A stretch of 64,000 nt of DNA from JAAXIE01 sp965204245. GTDB lineage: Bacteria > Chloroflexota > Dehalococcoidia > Lucifugimonadales > JAAXIE01. Below are positions 34,876 through 43,386 of this stretch, in pieces. Position 1 is the first letter of the stretch; each line of letters opens with the position of its first letter. A program made the translations under genes and the position numbers. Below the pieces are notes generated by a model. The model did not search any database and was not told the DNA's origin. It saw nothing but the letters and a program-made list of their open reading frames with translations. The stretch lies in assembly GCA_965204245.1 (NCBI GenBank), contig CBDBED010000007.1:1-64000 (forward strand), read 5' to 3'.

Positions 34876-36237
34876 ATGACGACATCGCAGTCCGCGTCTA
34901 GCTCATGGCAGGGAGTGCTTCCTGCGCCCAGTTTTCAACGAGCGGGAGACTTCATATACGTTTCCTCCATATATCCGCTGGACCAAGACGGAAACGTGGT
35001 GCAAGCCCAATCTGTTTCTCCCTACGTGGGTGAGAGTGACATAGGCGCTCAAACCCGTGCCTGCCTAGAGAAGTTGCGTGCGGTGCTGACAGAAGCAGGG
35101 ACCTCTTTGGACCGGGTCCTGAAGGCTGAGGTCTATCTCATCGAGGCGGATGACTTCTATGAGTTCAAGCTGGTGTGGCAGGAGTATTTTCCCAATAATC
35201 CGCCTGCTCGCACGACGGCCGTGGTGGGGCATGACCAGCACATCATCAGGGGCGCCCGGCTCAACCTGCAGGCTGTGGCCCTCTCCGGCAGTTCTTCGCA
35301 TAGGCCGCAGACCATCAATGCGCCGGATGCTCCGGACTCCATGGCGGCCGACCATGCGCCGCAGGCTGTCAGGGGAGGGCCTTTCGTCTTTCTTTCCGGC
35401 GTCACCGCCACCGACTATGAGACCGGGCTGGCAGTGAGGAAGCAGCCGGGGTTTCCCATTTACGGTTCAGACCCGGAGATGCAGGCCCGTTATGCCTTTG
35501 AGAACATGGGGAAGGTGTTGGCGGCGGCTGGCAGCGGCTTGGACCAGGGAATCAAGTCCCAGTTGTATGAGCCTGATCTGCTCAACTTCCACCAGATAGA
35601 TGCCGTATGGGGGGAGTACATGCAGCCGCCTCCCAACCGCTCCTCGATGGGTATGAGAGAGTTGCTGGTGCCGGGCACTGTGTTCCTCGCCAACTTCATG
35701 TTCCTAGCTCCGGACGACCAACACCGGAAGCATGAGACTAGAGCGGGGATACGCTGGCACCCCGTGGACGTTCGCAGGGTGAATTTCACACCCGGCATCA
35801 TGGTGCAGGACTGGCTCTTCATGGCTGGCCAAGTGCCCATCGACGACTTCGGCAAGACCGAGGTGCGCAGCGGGCTGCCGCAAACTGACGGAAGCGTACC
35901 GCAGATTGCCGAGGCGGCGATACGCCGCACGCCTCCGGGACTCCCGCACCATTTCTCCGACATTGAAGTGCAGACAGAGTTCACCATGGAGCTTTTGCAG
36001 GAGCAGTTGGACGGCAACGGATTCTCCCTGTCGGACGTAGTGGATGCGCGCATCTATCTGGTCAATGCTCCCCACGACTTCCGAGGCTTCTACCGGGCTT
36101 GGAGGCGGATATACGATCCCCTGGGGTACTGGCCTTCCATGAGCGTGATCCCGTCTCAAGAGGCCGACGGGAGCAGCGGCATCATGTTCCCCGGTCCCCT
36201 GATTGAGATTGACCTGACCGCCAAGAAGAGGGGATGA
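34876..36237 (+). CDS. Fusion of three RidA (YjgF) domains
   Basis: This 453-residue protein has the RidA fold three times. Domain 1 (about 10-135): FIYVSSIYPLDQDGNVV and NNPPARTTAVVG. Domain 2 (about 150-285): FVFLSGVTATDYETGL, PPPNRSSMGMRELLVPG. Domain 3 (about 300-450): WLFMAGQVPIDDFGKTE, DVVDARIYLVNAPHDF and YWPSMSVIP. RidA deaminates reactive enamine/imine intermediates; its key Arg sits in the xP-x-R-T/S motif. Domains 1 and 2 keep that Arg, domain 3 has Pro-Ser instead. RidA acts as a homotrimer, so a single chain could form the whole trimer (inference). The FAD oxidoreductase gene begins 21 bp later. Confidence 0.85.
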   Translation: MTTSQSASSSWQGVLPAPSFQRAGDFIYVSSIYPLDQDGNVVQAQSVSPYVGESDIGAQTRACLEKLRAVLTEAGTSLDRVLKAEVYLIEADDFYEFKLVWQEYFPNNPPARTTAVVGHDQHIIRGARLNLQAVALSGSSSHRPQTINAPDAPDSMAADHAPQAVRGGPFVFLSGVTATDYETGLAVRKQPGFPIYGSDPEMQARYAFENMGKVLAAAGSGLDQGIKSQLYEPDLLNFHQIDAVWGEYMQPPPNRSSMGMRELLVPGTVFLANFMFLAPDDQHRKHETRAGIRWHPVDVRRVNFTPGIMVQDWLFMAGQVPIDDFGKTEVRSGLPQTDGSVPQIAEAAIRRTPPGLPHHFSDIEVQTEFTMELLQEQLDGNGFSLSDVVDARIYLVNAPHDFRGFYRAWRRIYDPLGYWPSMSVIPSQEADGSSGIMFPGPLIEIDLTAKKRG

Positions 36238-36258
36238 GCAAGAGTCCGCGATAAGGGC

Positions 36259-37716
36259 GTGACTTCTCCTCCGGTTTACGATGGCCCGGCGTGCGATGGC
36301 GTGGTGGTGGGGGCCGGACCCAACGGGTTGGCAGCCGCCATTACGCTGGCACGGCATGGGTGGCGGGTCAGGGTGCTGGAGGCCAAGGAGACTATTGGCG
36401 GCGGGGCCCGCTCCGCAGAACTTACGCTGCCTGGGTATACCCATGACGTTTGCTCGGCTATCCATGCTACGGCGGTAATCTCCCCTTTCTTCCAAGGGTT
36501 AGGACTGGAAGGGCGCGGTTTGGAGTGGGTCACTCCGCCGGTGTGCGTGGCCCATCCTCTGGACGACGGCACTGCCGTTGCCCTGCATTCTTCAGTCGAG
36601 GCTACCGGAGAATCGGCTGGCGGGAAGGACGCTGTGGCGTATGCCCGGCTGATGAGGCCGCTGGTTTCCGACTGGAGCCGTCTACAGGCGGATTTGCTGG
36701 GTCCAATGCGGTGGCCGCAACACCCACTGGCCATGGGCAGGTTTGCCAGGCGGGGTCTTCGCTCTGCGAAGGACTTGGCTTATCAGCTATTCGAAGGGGA
36801 ACGGGCCCGCGCTCTATTCGCGGGGCTTGCGGCACACTCGCTGCTGCCATTGAACAAGCGTCCGTCGGCCGCCTTTGGTCTGGTGCTTGCCATTTTCGGT
36901 CATGTGGCAGGATGGCCCTTTCCACGGGGAGGGGCACAGCGCATCTCTGACGCGCTGGCATGTGAACTACGCTCCCTAGGCGGGGAGGTTATGACGGGCA
37001 CTCCGGTGGGGTCGCTGGACGAACTTCCGCCAACACGGGCTACGCTGCTGGATTTGACCCCCAAGCAGGTGTTGGGAATTGCGTCTGAGGGTATGACGCG
37101 AGGCTACAGGGCAGGCTTGCAGCGTTACCGCTATGGGATGGGGGCCTTCAAGGTGGACTGGGCCTTGGACGCACCGATACCGTGGCGAGCCGCAGAGTGC
37201 GCACGGTCGGCCACGGTGCATGTTGGCGGCAGGTTTGCGGAAATCGCGGAGGCCGAGGAGACGGTGTGGCGGGGGGGCCACCCTGAGAGGCCCTTCGTGC
37301 TGCTGGCACAGCACACACTATTCGATCCGAGCCGGGCTCCAGAGGGCAAGCATACGGCTTGGGCGTACTGTCATGTGCCCCATGGGTCTACGGTGGATAT
37401 GACCGACCGGATAGAATCGCAGATTGAGCGGTTTGCGCCGGGGTTTCGAGACCTGATTCTAGCTCGCAGCGTTATGTCGCCTGAGCGTTTGGAGGAGTAC
37501 AACCCGAACTATATTGGGGGCGACATCAACGGCGGGGTGCAGGACTTGGGCCAGCTATTTGGGAGGCCAACTTGGCGGTGGGACCCCTACTCCACGCCCA
37601 TGAAGGGCGTGTACATCTGCTCTTCGTCCACACCGCCTGGAGGGGGAGTCCACGGGATGTGCGGTTACAACGCCGCGCAGTCCGTGCTGCGGGCAAACGG
37701 GAAGGCAGTGCGCTAG
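36259..37716 (+). CDS. Phytoene-dehydrogenase-like FAD oxidoreductase
   Basis: This 485-residue flavoprotein starts with GTG at 36259. The N-terminal dinucleotide fold CDGVVVGAGPNGLAAAITLA with VRVLEAKETIGGGARSAEL binds FAD. The C-terminal segment PMKGVYICSSSTPPGGGVHG and MCGYNAAQSVL is typical of the CrtI-related 'NAD(P)/FAD-dependent oxidoreductase' group. FAPGFRDLILARSVMSPERL, EEYNPNYIGGDINGG is also characteristic. Substrates of this subgroup are mostly unknown; carotenoid or polyprenyl roles are not implied. It is probably cotranscribed with the triple-RidA gene, which could quench an imine product of an amine oxidation (inference). Confidence 0.88.
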   Translation: MTSPPVYDGPACDGVVVGAGPNGLAAAITLARHGWRVRVLEAKETIGGGARSAELTLPGYTHDVCSAIHATAVISPFFQGLGLEGRGLEWVTPPVCVAHPLDDGTAVALHSSVEATGESAGGKDAVAYARLMRPLVSDWSRLQADLLGPMRWPQHPLAMGRFARRGLRSAKDLAYQLFEGERARALFAGLAAHSLLPLNKRPSAAFGLVLAIFGHVAGWPFPRGGAQRISDALACELRSLGGEVMTGTPVGSLDELPPTRATLLDLTPKQVLGIASEGMTRGYRAGLQRYRYGMGAFKVDWALDAPIPWRAAECARSATVHVGGRFAEIAEAEETVWRGGHPERPFVLLAQHTLFDPSRAPEGKHTAWAYCHVPHGSTVDMTDRIESQIERFAPGFRDLILARSVMSPERLEEYNPNYIGGDINGGVQDLGQLFGRPTWRWDPYSTPMKGVYICSSSTPPGGGVHGMCGYNAAQSVLRANGKAVR

Positions 37717-37991
37717 TTATCGGCGTGGCCAGCTGGCGGGGAGTGGGTGTGGCGGTCTTGAGCAAGCACGCTGTTTATTCCTTCCTGTCGAGCCTGCTGG
37801 AGCCTTACCTCGTCAATCGTGCCGTTTTGAGCGCGAAGTTCCGTCCTGAGAGACTCGCCCTGCACATCAACCTTGGCGTCGAGGGCATCAATGCGGGAAC
37901 CCAGCCCCCGCATCTGCCATAGCAGGGCAATTACCCCCAAGAATACGGTTATCTGTATGGCCACTAGGGCAACTACTTCACCCGATTCCAT
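37713..37991 (-). CDS. Small membrane protein with coiled coil
   Basis: This 92-residue protein has one N-terminal transmembrane segment (VALVAIQITVFLGVIALLW), then a heptad-like helix (GLGSRIDALDAKVDVQGESL, RTELRAQNGTIDEVRLQQAR). It overlaps the convergent FAD oxidoreductase gene by four bases (CTAG). No recognised family. The layout resembles small membrane-tethered coiled-coil proteins often encoded near transport or phage-related genes; nothing here settles its role. Confidence 0.5.
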   Translation of the reverse strand: MESGEVVALVAIQITVFLGVIALLWQMRGLGSRIDALDAKVDVQGESLRTELRAQNGTIDEVRLQQARQEGINSVLAQDRHTHSPPAGHADN

Positions 37992-38128
37992 CTATCACAC
38001 TGCCAGTTACATACTATAAGCATCATATCATAGGCCCAAGCCCTCGCAACGCCTGTAAGCGCGCGCTGCTACCAGCAAGACGGAACAAATGGGGAGACTC
38101 ACCATTACGGCCGCTAGCTCACCTGCCT

Positions 38129-40441
38129 CTAGCTTATCTTCAGCAGGGCTTCCATGACCCGGTTGGGTGTCAGGGGCGTATCGACGCTTTTCACACCGGC
38201 CGAGGCCAAAGCGTTCATTACGGCGTTGGCCAGCACCACGGGTGTGGCAACGGTGGGCAATTCGCCGATGCCCTTGGCCCCATGGGGAGTCAGGGGCGAG
38301 GGCGTTTCCATAGTGTCCATCTGAAAGTCGGGCATGTCGGAGGCCACGGGCAGGGAGTAGTCCAAGAGGCTTCCCGTGACCAACTGGCCAGTGGAGTCGT
38401 ACTGAATGCCCTCAACCATGGCTTGGCCCAGACCCTGTACGATGCCGCCGTGAAGCTGGGCCTCGACGATCATGGGGTTGATGATGTTGCCGCAATCGTG
38501 TACTGCGAAGTACCGGATGATACGGACGTCACCCGTGCCGGGGTCCACTTCCACCACGGCCACATGGGCTGCAAAAGCATAGGGGTTGTTGGGCAGGACG
38601 AAGTCGATGTTGAAGTCCAGCCCCAAGTCCTCTCCGGGAGGCAGGCGCTCCTCGTCGTAGGCTGCTGAGGCCACCTCTGCAAAGGTTGTGGCGCGAGATG
38701 GGTCGGACCTATGGATGACGCGCCGCTCTTGGAACTGCAAATCATCGGGGGCGCAGTCGAGGAGTTGGGCTGCGATGCGTCCCATCTTCTCCCGCGCCTG
38801 TTGCAGGGCCAGCACCATGGCCGAGCCGGAAACCACTGTGCCACGGCTGGCCGATGTGCCTCCGCCCTTGGCTACCACGCCGGTATCACTGTGGATTATG
38901 GTCAGGTCTTCGGGAATGAGGCCCAACTCATCGGCGGCCATCTGTGAGAAGGTGGTCTCGGTGCCCTGTCCGTGGGGTGAAGCTCCGATGTGGATAGTGA
39001 CCTCTCCGGCTGCATCAATCATGACCCGGGAGCTATCCTCGCGCACCTCGCCATATGCGCCCGAAGCCTTGAGCACCGTGGCCAAGCCAACGCCCAGCAG
39101 GGGTTCACCGGGCTTATGTGGCTCGGCGGCACGGGCGCGCCATTGCTCGTACTCAGACATTGCTAGGGCACGGTCCAGACCAACCTCGTAGTTGCCGGAG
39201 TCGTATGTGATTCCGGTAGGAGTAGTGTAGGGAAGAGAATCAGGATGGATGAGGTTGATGCGGCGCACGTGGGCGGGATCCATCCCAAGCTCGTTAGCCA
39301 CCAAGTCCATGGTGCGCTCCATGCAGAAGGCGGCTTCCGGCCCGCCCGCACCCCTGTAGGGGCCGGTGGGGGGCTTGTTGGTGATGACGCCTCGGACGTT
39401 CACGCGCATGGCGGAAGTGCGGTAGGGGCCGGCAATGCGATGGGCCGCCAGAAAGGGCACTGAAGGTGTGGTCACAAGGAAGAAAGCGCCAAGATCGGCC
39501 ACGATGGATACCTTCAGTCCCAGAATTGTCCCGTCCTCGGCGATGGCTGCTTCCACATCGGAGTAATGACCTCGGGCGTGGAGGGCCACCATGTTTTCCT
39601 GGCGGTCTTCCACCCACTTGATGGGCTGTCCCAAGGTCATGGCCAAGTAGGGAATAAGTATGTCCTCGGGGAAGACGGTGTCCTTTTCTCCGAATCCTCC
39701 GCCGACGTCCGGGGCAATGACGCGGGTGGACTCGCGGGAGCGCTCCAAGACCCGGGCAACGCCGTCGCGGACGCGATGGGGGACTTGGGTGGAGTTCCAC
39801 ATCATCAACTGGTCTTCGGACGGGTCGTATTGGGCGACGATGCCCCTAGCCTCCATGGGTGCCGGGGCAAGGCGTTGCACGTGGAACCTGTCCGATACGA
39901 CACGGTGGGCCTTGGCAAAAGCCTCGTCCACCTCGCCCCCCTCATGCTGCACCCGCATGGCTACGTTGGTGCCGACCTGCTCATGAAGGATATGGCTGTC
40001 CGCCGATGCCTCGTAGGGGTCGACGACGGGTTCGAGGGGTTGGTAGTCGATGTTCACCAGTTCGGCGCCGTCGAGGGCGGCATAGCGGGAGCGGGCGACC
40101 ACAACAGCCACGGGCTGACCCACGTAGAAGGCTTTCTCAAAGGCAAGGACGGGGTGCTCCGGTGGGCGGATTTCGTCCACCGCCCAGCCGCGAGTCATGG
40201 AGCGCGTTGGGATGTTGCCCAGGGTCTCGTGCAGGTCGGCCCCGCTGAAGACGGCAACCACATCGGGGTGTGCAAGGGCAGCCGAGGGATCAACGCTACG
40301 AATTGCAGCGTGGGCATAAGGGCTGCGCATCACATGGGCGTATAGCTGGTTGGGCAGGGTGATGTCGTCCACAAAGGCCCCCTGACCTCTGAGCAGGCGC
40401 GGGTCCTCGAAGCGTTTCAGCGATTGTCCGAAATAGGTCAT
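38129..40441 (-). CDS. Orphan CoxL-type molybdopterin-binding hydroxylase subunit
   Basis: This 770-residue large subunit of the xanthine dehydrogenase/CO dehydrogenase family starts at 40441 after GGAGG. Motifs: RFEDPRLLRGQGAFVDDI, LAPAPMEARG, VIAPDVGGGFGEKD (Mo-cofactor binding), PPTGPYRGAGGPEAAF at the position of the CODH active-site loop, GTETTFSQMAADELG, PHGAKGIGELPTVATPVVLA with the catalytic-type Glu. The form-I CO dehydrogenase loop AYxCSFR is absent, so CO oxidation is not implied. No medium (FAD) or small (2Fe-2S) subunit gene is adjacent; they may be shared with the 46723-48127 genes. Paralogue of 54328-56622. The repeat at 40650-40765 lies upstream. Confidence 0.9.
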   Translation of the reverse strand: MTYFGQSLKRFEDPRLLRGQGAFVDDITLPNQLYAHVMRSPYAHAAIRSVDPSAALAHPDVVAVFSGADLHETLGNIPTRSMTRGWAVDEIRPPEHPVLAFEKAFYVGQPVAVVVARSRYAALDGAELVNIDYQPLEPVVDPYEASADSHILHEQVGTNVAMRVQHEGGEVDEAFAKAHRVVSDRFHVQRLAPAPMEARGIVAQYDPSEDQLMMWNSTQVPHRVRDGVARVLERSRESTRVIAPDVGGGFGEKDTVFPEDILIPYLAMTLGQPIKWVEDRQENMVALHARGHYSDVEAAIAEDGTILGLKVSIVADLGAFFLVTTPSVPFLAAHRIAGPYRTSAMRVNVRGVITNKPPTGPYRGAGGPEAAFCMERTMDLVANELGMDPAHVRRINLIHPDSLPYTTPTGITYDSGNYEVGLDRALAMSEYEQWRARAAEPHKPGEPLLGVGLATVLKASGAYGEVREDSSRVMIDAAGEVTIHIGASPHGQGTETTFSQMAADELGLIPEDLTIIHSDTGVVAKGGGTSASRGTVVSGSAMVLALQQAREKMGRIAAQLLDCAPDDLQFQERRVIHRSDPSRATTFAEVASAAYDEERLPPGEDLGLDFNIDFVLPNNPYAFAAHVAVVEVDPGTGDVRIIRYFAVHDCGNIINPMIVEAQLHGGIVQGLGQAMVEGIQYDSTGQLVTGSLLDYSLPVASDMPDFQMDTMETPSPLTPHGAKGIGELPTVATPVVLANAVMNALASAGVKSVDTPLTPNRVMEALLKIS

Positions 40442-40649
40442 GGGCTGCCTCCATGGGAGTGTTTCTTGGTCTGACCGCGTCCAATGTCAGGGAAGGTCTG
40501 AAGAACAGGGTGATTGGGTGAAAGGGGCCGTGGGGATAGAGTTTCGCGGCTGGGGGAAAGAGGTGGGCCGGGCCAAAACTGGGTGCAGTATCGTGTTCTA
40601 CGATAAACTGCCTGCGTATGGTCCGTAGCCTGAGGGGTGGAGACAAGTC
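40442..40649. other. Upstream region of the orphan CoxL gene
   Basis: Intergenic DNA with the GGAGG ribosome binding site of the CoxL gene at its left edge. It should contain that gene's promoter, but no clear -35/-10 pair is seen. No gene. Confidence 0.35.
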
Positions 40650-40765
40650 GCAGATTGTAGCTGGTGTGCGACTCTCGTCGTAGCTGAAAGTGATTGATTC
40701 GTATCTGAAAGTAGTCGCATGCGTCGCATTGTCGTATCTGGGCCGTAGCTGACTCTTCAGTCGCA
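40650..40765 (-). repeat. Core-plus-9-mer repeat element, GCGAC variant
   Basis: Read towards the CoxL gene it contains CAGATACGAC followed by the tandem 9-mer ATGCGACGC-ATGCGACTA, plus more CAGCTACG/CAGATACGAA cores at 40674-40740. The layout matches the elements at 3745 and 59791, but every TCACA of those is replaced by CGAC. It is about 210 bp upstream of the CoxL start. Confidence 0.6.
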
Positions 40766-40948
40766 GAGGTGGGTGACCCTTGCCGGATGGGAGTATCCGG
40801 TTTCGTGATAGTGGCGCGGGGCAAGGAGGCAGTAGTAGAGGCGCCACCGGCGCGGGCGTGGGTATATGGGCGGGAGTCCATGGGGATATGATAGCGAGGA
40901 AGGGGGGCGGGTGTCGACAAGCGAATGTCATGGGGAATTCCCTGCCAC

Positions 40949-40957
40949 TGCTATAAT
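40949..40957 (+). promoter_or_regulatory. Extended -10 promoter of the rhodanese gene
   Basis: TGCTATAAT (40949-40957) is a perfect extended -10; the -35 is poor, as is usual for this class. Transcription would begin near 40964, leaving a leader of about 22 nt with GGAGGG at 40976-40981 before the ATG at 40986. The Rieske gene at 41390 probably shares this promoter. Confidence 0.65.
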
Positions 40958-40985
40958 GCGGCGCCATACCACGATGGAGGGAGAC

Positions 40986-41360
40986 ATGGAGAACATAGGG
41001 CGGCGAATGACGGAGATCGCCCAAGCTGCCGTACCTTCGGTGTCTGCGCAGGATGTACATGCGAGACGCAATACTGGCGAGCAGCTAATCGTGCTGGACG
41101 TGCGTGAGCCTGACGAGTGGGCGCAGGGCCATATTGAAGGAGCGACGCTGCTGGCCCGTGGCCGCCTCGAAGGCCGGGTGGAGGAGACGATTCCCGACAA
41201 GGACGCGTGTATCGTGGCCCATTGAGGGGGCACTGCCCGATCTGCCCTGGCAGGGCAGACGCTGAAGGCCATGGGATACACCAATGTCTCCTATATGAAT
41301 CCTGGGTTCTCGGGCTGGAAGGAAGCCGACCTTCCGTTCGTAGTTCCCCAGTCCAGCTAG
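40986..41360 (+). CDS. Rhodanese-like sulfurtransferase, candidate selenoprotein (TGA at active site)
   Basis: A single-domain rhodanese of 124 residues. The ATG at 40986 follows GGAGGG. The first half has QLIVLDVREPDEWAQGHIEG and IPDKDACIVAH, normal for the family. The next codon, TGA at 41223-41225, stands where the catalytic Cys belongs. The same frame then continues GGTARSALAGQTLKAMGYTN, VSYMNPGFSGWKEADLPF to a TAG at 41358. The loop pattern x-GGTAR-S with Arg five residues on matches the rhodanese active site C-x4-R. Read with selenocysteine the protein is complete (Sec at residue 80). A hairpin at 41238-41261 fits a bacterial SECIS. Sec-containing rhodaneses have been reported in marine metagenomes, to my knowledge. 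Alternatives: a sequencing error of Cys TGC/TGT, or a nonsense mutation. No sel genes are in the window. Confidence 0.72.
41238..41261 (+). other. SECIS-like hairpin after the in-frame TGA
   Basis: Stem TCTGCCC/GGGCAGA (41241-41247 with 41253-41259), loop TGGCA (41248-41252), extended below a single bulged A by a further CG/CG pair. The loop begins 22 nt after the TGA, inside the window usually required for bacterial SECIS, and has a G at its second position. It lies wholly in the coding frame, as bacterial SECIS elements do. SelB binding is inferred, not shown. Confidence 0.55.
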
Positions 41361-41389
41361 CTATGGGTTGATCCGTCGAGGGAAACTTC

Positions 41390-42682
41390 ATGACGACTAG
41401 AGCGCAGTTCCTCACCAAGAGCTATAGTGCCTACCATCACCGGGACGTGCCTCCCGAGGACGACCTGCTGACCCATGTAGGGCCGGGAACGCCCTGCGGA
41501 GAATACCTGAGGCGTTTCTGGAACCCGGTGGTGTTTGAGGACGAGCTCGACGATCTGCCGGTGCGGGTACGGGTCATGGGCGAGGACTTGGTGGTGTTCA
41601 AGGACCGGCAGGGCCAAGTGGGCGTGCTGCAACTGCATTGCTGCCATCGGGGGACTTCGCTGGAGTTCGGGATTGTTTCGGAGCGTGGCCTGAGGTGCTG
41701 CTATCACGGCTGGCTGTTCGACGTTGACGGCAAGGTGCTGGAGACGCCGGGCGAGCCTGACCGCAGCACCCTCAAAGACAGACTCTATCAGGGGGCGTAC
41801 CCAACCCACACTTGTCACGGCATTGTGTTCGTCTACATGGGGCCGCCCGACAGAAAGCCTCCCTTTCCGGTGTTCGACACCTACGTGATGCCGGGTTACC
41901 GGGCGCGGGTGGGCGTTCGGCACGAGATGCCGGCCAACTGGCTGCAAATCAAAGAGAACTGCATGGACCCGGCCCATCTCGATTTCCTGCACACTATCGA
42001 CGGCAGCCAGGGGTTTACTGCCGACCTGCACAACCGCGCCGACTGGGAGTACATGGAGACGCCGGTGGGGATGGTGTTCGTCGCTTCAAGACGGGTGGGC
42101 GACGCGGTCTGGGTGCGCATGACCGATTTCATTGCACCCAACATCCACCAGTGGTCGGCCACGGGGGATGATGTGGAGAGGCGCCGTCCAGTGGCGCGAC
42201 CTTGGATGACCCAGTGGTCGGTGCCGGTGGACGACACTCGCACGATGAATTTCCGGGTGCGCCATGTGAAGGACGACTACCCCATTGAAGTCGATGCCGA
42301 ACAGGTGATGGAGTTCGGGCAGGATGATGCCCGCCCCTATGAGGAGAGGCAACGCGTGCCCGGCGACTTCGATGCCCAAGTGGGCCAGCGTCCCATTGCC
42401 ATCCATGCTTTGGAGCACTTGGCCACCACTGACCGTGGCATCATCATGGTGCGACGCATCCTCCGCGAGGGGATCGAGGCGGTACGCCAGGGACGCGATC
42501 CCAAGGGGATCATGCGGGATGCGGCAGGGCCTATCCCCACCTATGGGAATGACACCATCGTCCGGGATGTTCCACCCGCCAACACGCCGGAGGAGGACAA
42601 GCGCCTTCAGATGGAGGTGGGCCGCAGGGTGGCGGAGGAGTATATCAGTGATCCTGGGGTGTTGGCGGAGCGGGGGACTTAG
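41390..42682 (+). CDS. Rieske non-heme iron oxygenase, phthalate-dioxygenase type
   Basis: This 430-residue oxygenase subunit has the Rieske [2Fe-2S] ligands in LQLHCCHRGTSLEFG (C-x-H) and LRCCYHGWLFD (C-x2-H). The catalytic domain has NWLQIKENCMDPAHLDFLH, which supplies the bridging Asp and two His for the mononuclear iron. Overall length and the late VRRILREGIEAVRQGRDPKG segment fit the phthalate 4,5-dioxygenase-like group. It needs a reductase, not seen nearby. It starts 29 bp after the rhodanese-like gene and is probably cotranscribed with it. A dihydroxyphthalate-decarboxylase-like gene at 51883 may act in a related route. Confidence 0.92.
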   Translation: MTTRAQFLTKSYSAYHHRDVPPEDDLLTHVGPGTPCGEYLRRFWNPVVFEDELDDLPVRVRVMGEDLVVFKDRQGQVGVLQLHCCHRGTSLEFGIVSERGLRCCYHGWLFDVDGKVLETPGEPDRSTLKDRLYQGAYPTHTCHGIVFVYMGPPDRKPPFPVFDTYVMPGYRARVGVRHEMPANWLQIKENCMDPAHLDFLHTIDGSQGFTADLHNRADWEYMETPVGMVFVASRRVGDAVWVRMTDFIAPNIHQWSATGDDVERRRPVARPWMTQWSVPVDDTRTMNFRVRHVKDDYPIEVDAEQVMEFGQDDARPYEERQRVPGDFDAQVGQRPIAIHALEHLATTDRGIIMVRRILREGIEAVRQGRDPKGIMRDAAGPIPTYGNDTIVRDVPPANTPEEDKRLQMEVGRRVAEEYISDPGVLAERGT

Positions 42683-42687
42683 TTGGG

Positions 42688-43017
42688 CTAGGGCCTTCGA
42701 GGTGCGAGCCTCTCGCTGGCCAACCGGTTCATGCTCACCCCAGCTTCGGCTGCCTCTAAAGCCAAGGCCCGATGGGTTTCGGGTGGGACCCGTATCGTGA
42801 GGGTTCCGCTGTAGTTCTTGGTTGTGATTGGTTCTGGTACCGGCTCACCTTCTTCCTGTAGGATTTCCACCGCCCCCGCCACCACTTGCCTTATCTCCGC
42901 AAAGGCTTCTTCCGGGGTATCACCCAGCCCGCTTAGAAGCGAAAACTCCGCGCAAAGACCCACATACTGGTCGTCTTCTTCAGACCAGATTACCCGGTAG
43001 GTATAGCGATCACTCAT
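42688..43017 (-). CDS. hicB: HicB-type antitoxin with C-terminal DNA-binding domain
   Basis: This 109-residue protein starts at 43017 (MSDRYTYRVIWSEEDDQYVG) after GGAGG; longer in-frame versions would run through the toxin gene. The HicB part (about 1-65) has YTYRVIWSEEDDQYVGLCAE, GDTPEEAFAEIRQVVAGAVE. The C-terminal part (TLTIRVPPETHRALALEAAE, AGVSMNRLASERL) is a ribbon-helix-helix. It overlaps the toxin gene by four bases (ATGA). The pair is complete, unlike the one inside the nitrile hydratase operon. Confidence 0.87.
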   Translation of the reverse strand: MSDRYTYRVIWSEEDDQYVGLCAEFSLLSGLGDTPEEAFAEIRQVVAGAVEILQEEGEPVPEPITTKNYSGTLTIRVPPETHRALALEAAEAGVSMNRLASERLAPRRP

Positions 43018-43304
43018 CCTCTCTCCTCCAGCATCGCTATCGCTCTCAGCACTTGATGCACTTGGTAAACTTTGGCCATACCCCTTCTCGGCTGTATGTT
43101 GACCAGAGGCGTACCCCGCCATGGTGTTTTGTAGTACAGATGACTGCCTCTTCGGCGTGGCTCACCAAAGTAGTGGTCGCATAGCTTAACGAGGTCACTG
43201 AACCGAACATTTCGTGGATTGCGGCCTATCTCTTCCAGTAAATCGTCCACTACAACGATGATAGCATTAATGGTGTCAGAATTGAAAGCCTTACCCCTTA
43301 CCAT
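43014..43304 (-). CDS. hicA: HicA-type mRNA interferase toxin
   Basis: This 96-residue protein has the double-stranded-RNA-binding-like HicA core: VRFSDLVKLCDHYFGEPRRR, GSHLYYKTPWRGTPLVNIQP with the catalytic His, and MAKVYQVHQVLRAIAML. The N-terminal 25 residues (INAIIVVVDDLLEEIG) are an extension seen in the longer HicA subgroup. HicA cleaves mRNA and is blocked by HicB. Toxin-first order and the ATGA overlap are standard. It belongs to a different subtype from the remnant at 20162. Confidence 0.87.
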   Translation of the reverse strand: MVRGKAFNSDTINAIIVVVDDLLEEIGRNPRNVRFSDLVKLCDHYFGEPRRRGSHLYYKTPWRGTPLVNIQPRRGMAKVYQVHQVLRAIAMLEERG

Positions 43305-43386
43305 GCTTTTGGTACAAGCCGTGCTGCGGTTTTACAAGGGCGTGTTCTAAGGCGATAATCCTGATACCAAGACAAGGTGGCACTAC

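Noticed and set aside
38129..40441. Form-I aerobic CO dehydrogenase
   Set aside because: The active-site loop AYxCSFR is absent from all three CoxL proteins in the window, so only general molybdenum hydroxylases are called.
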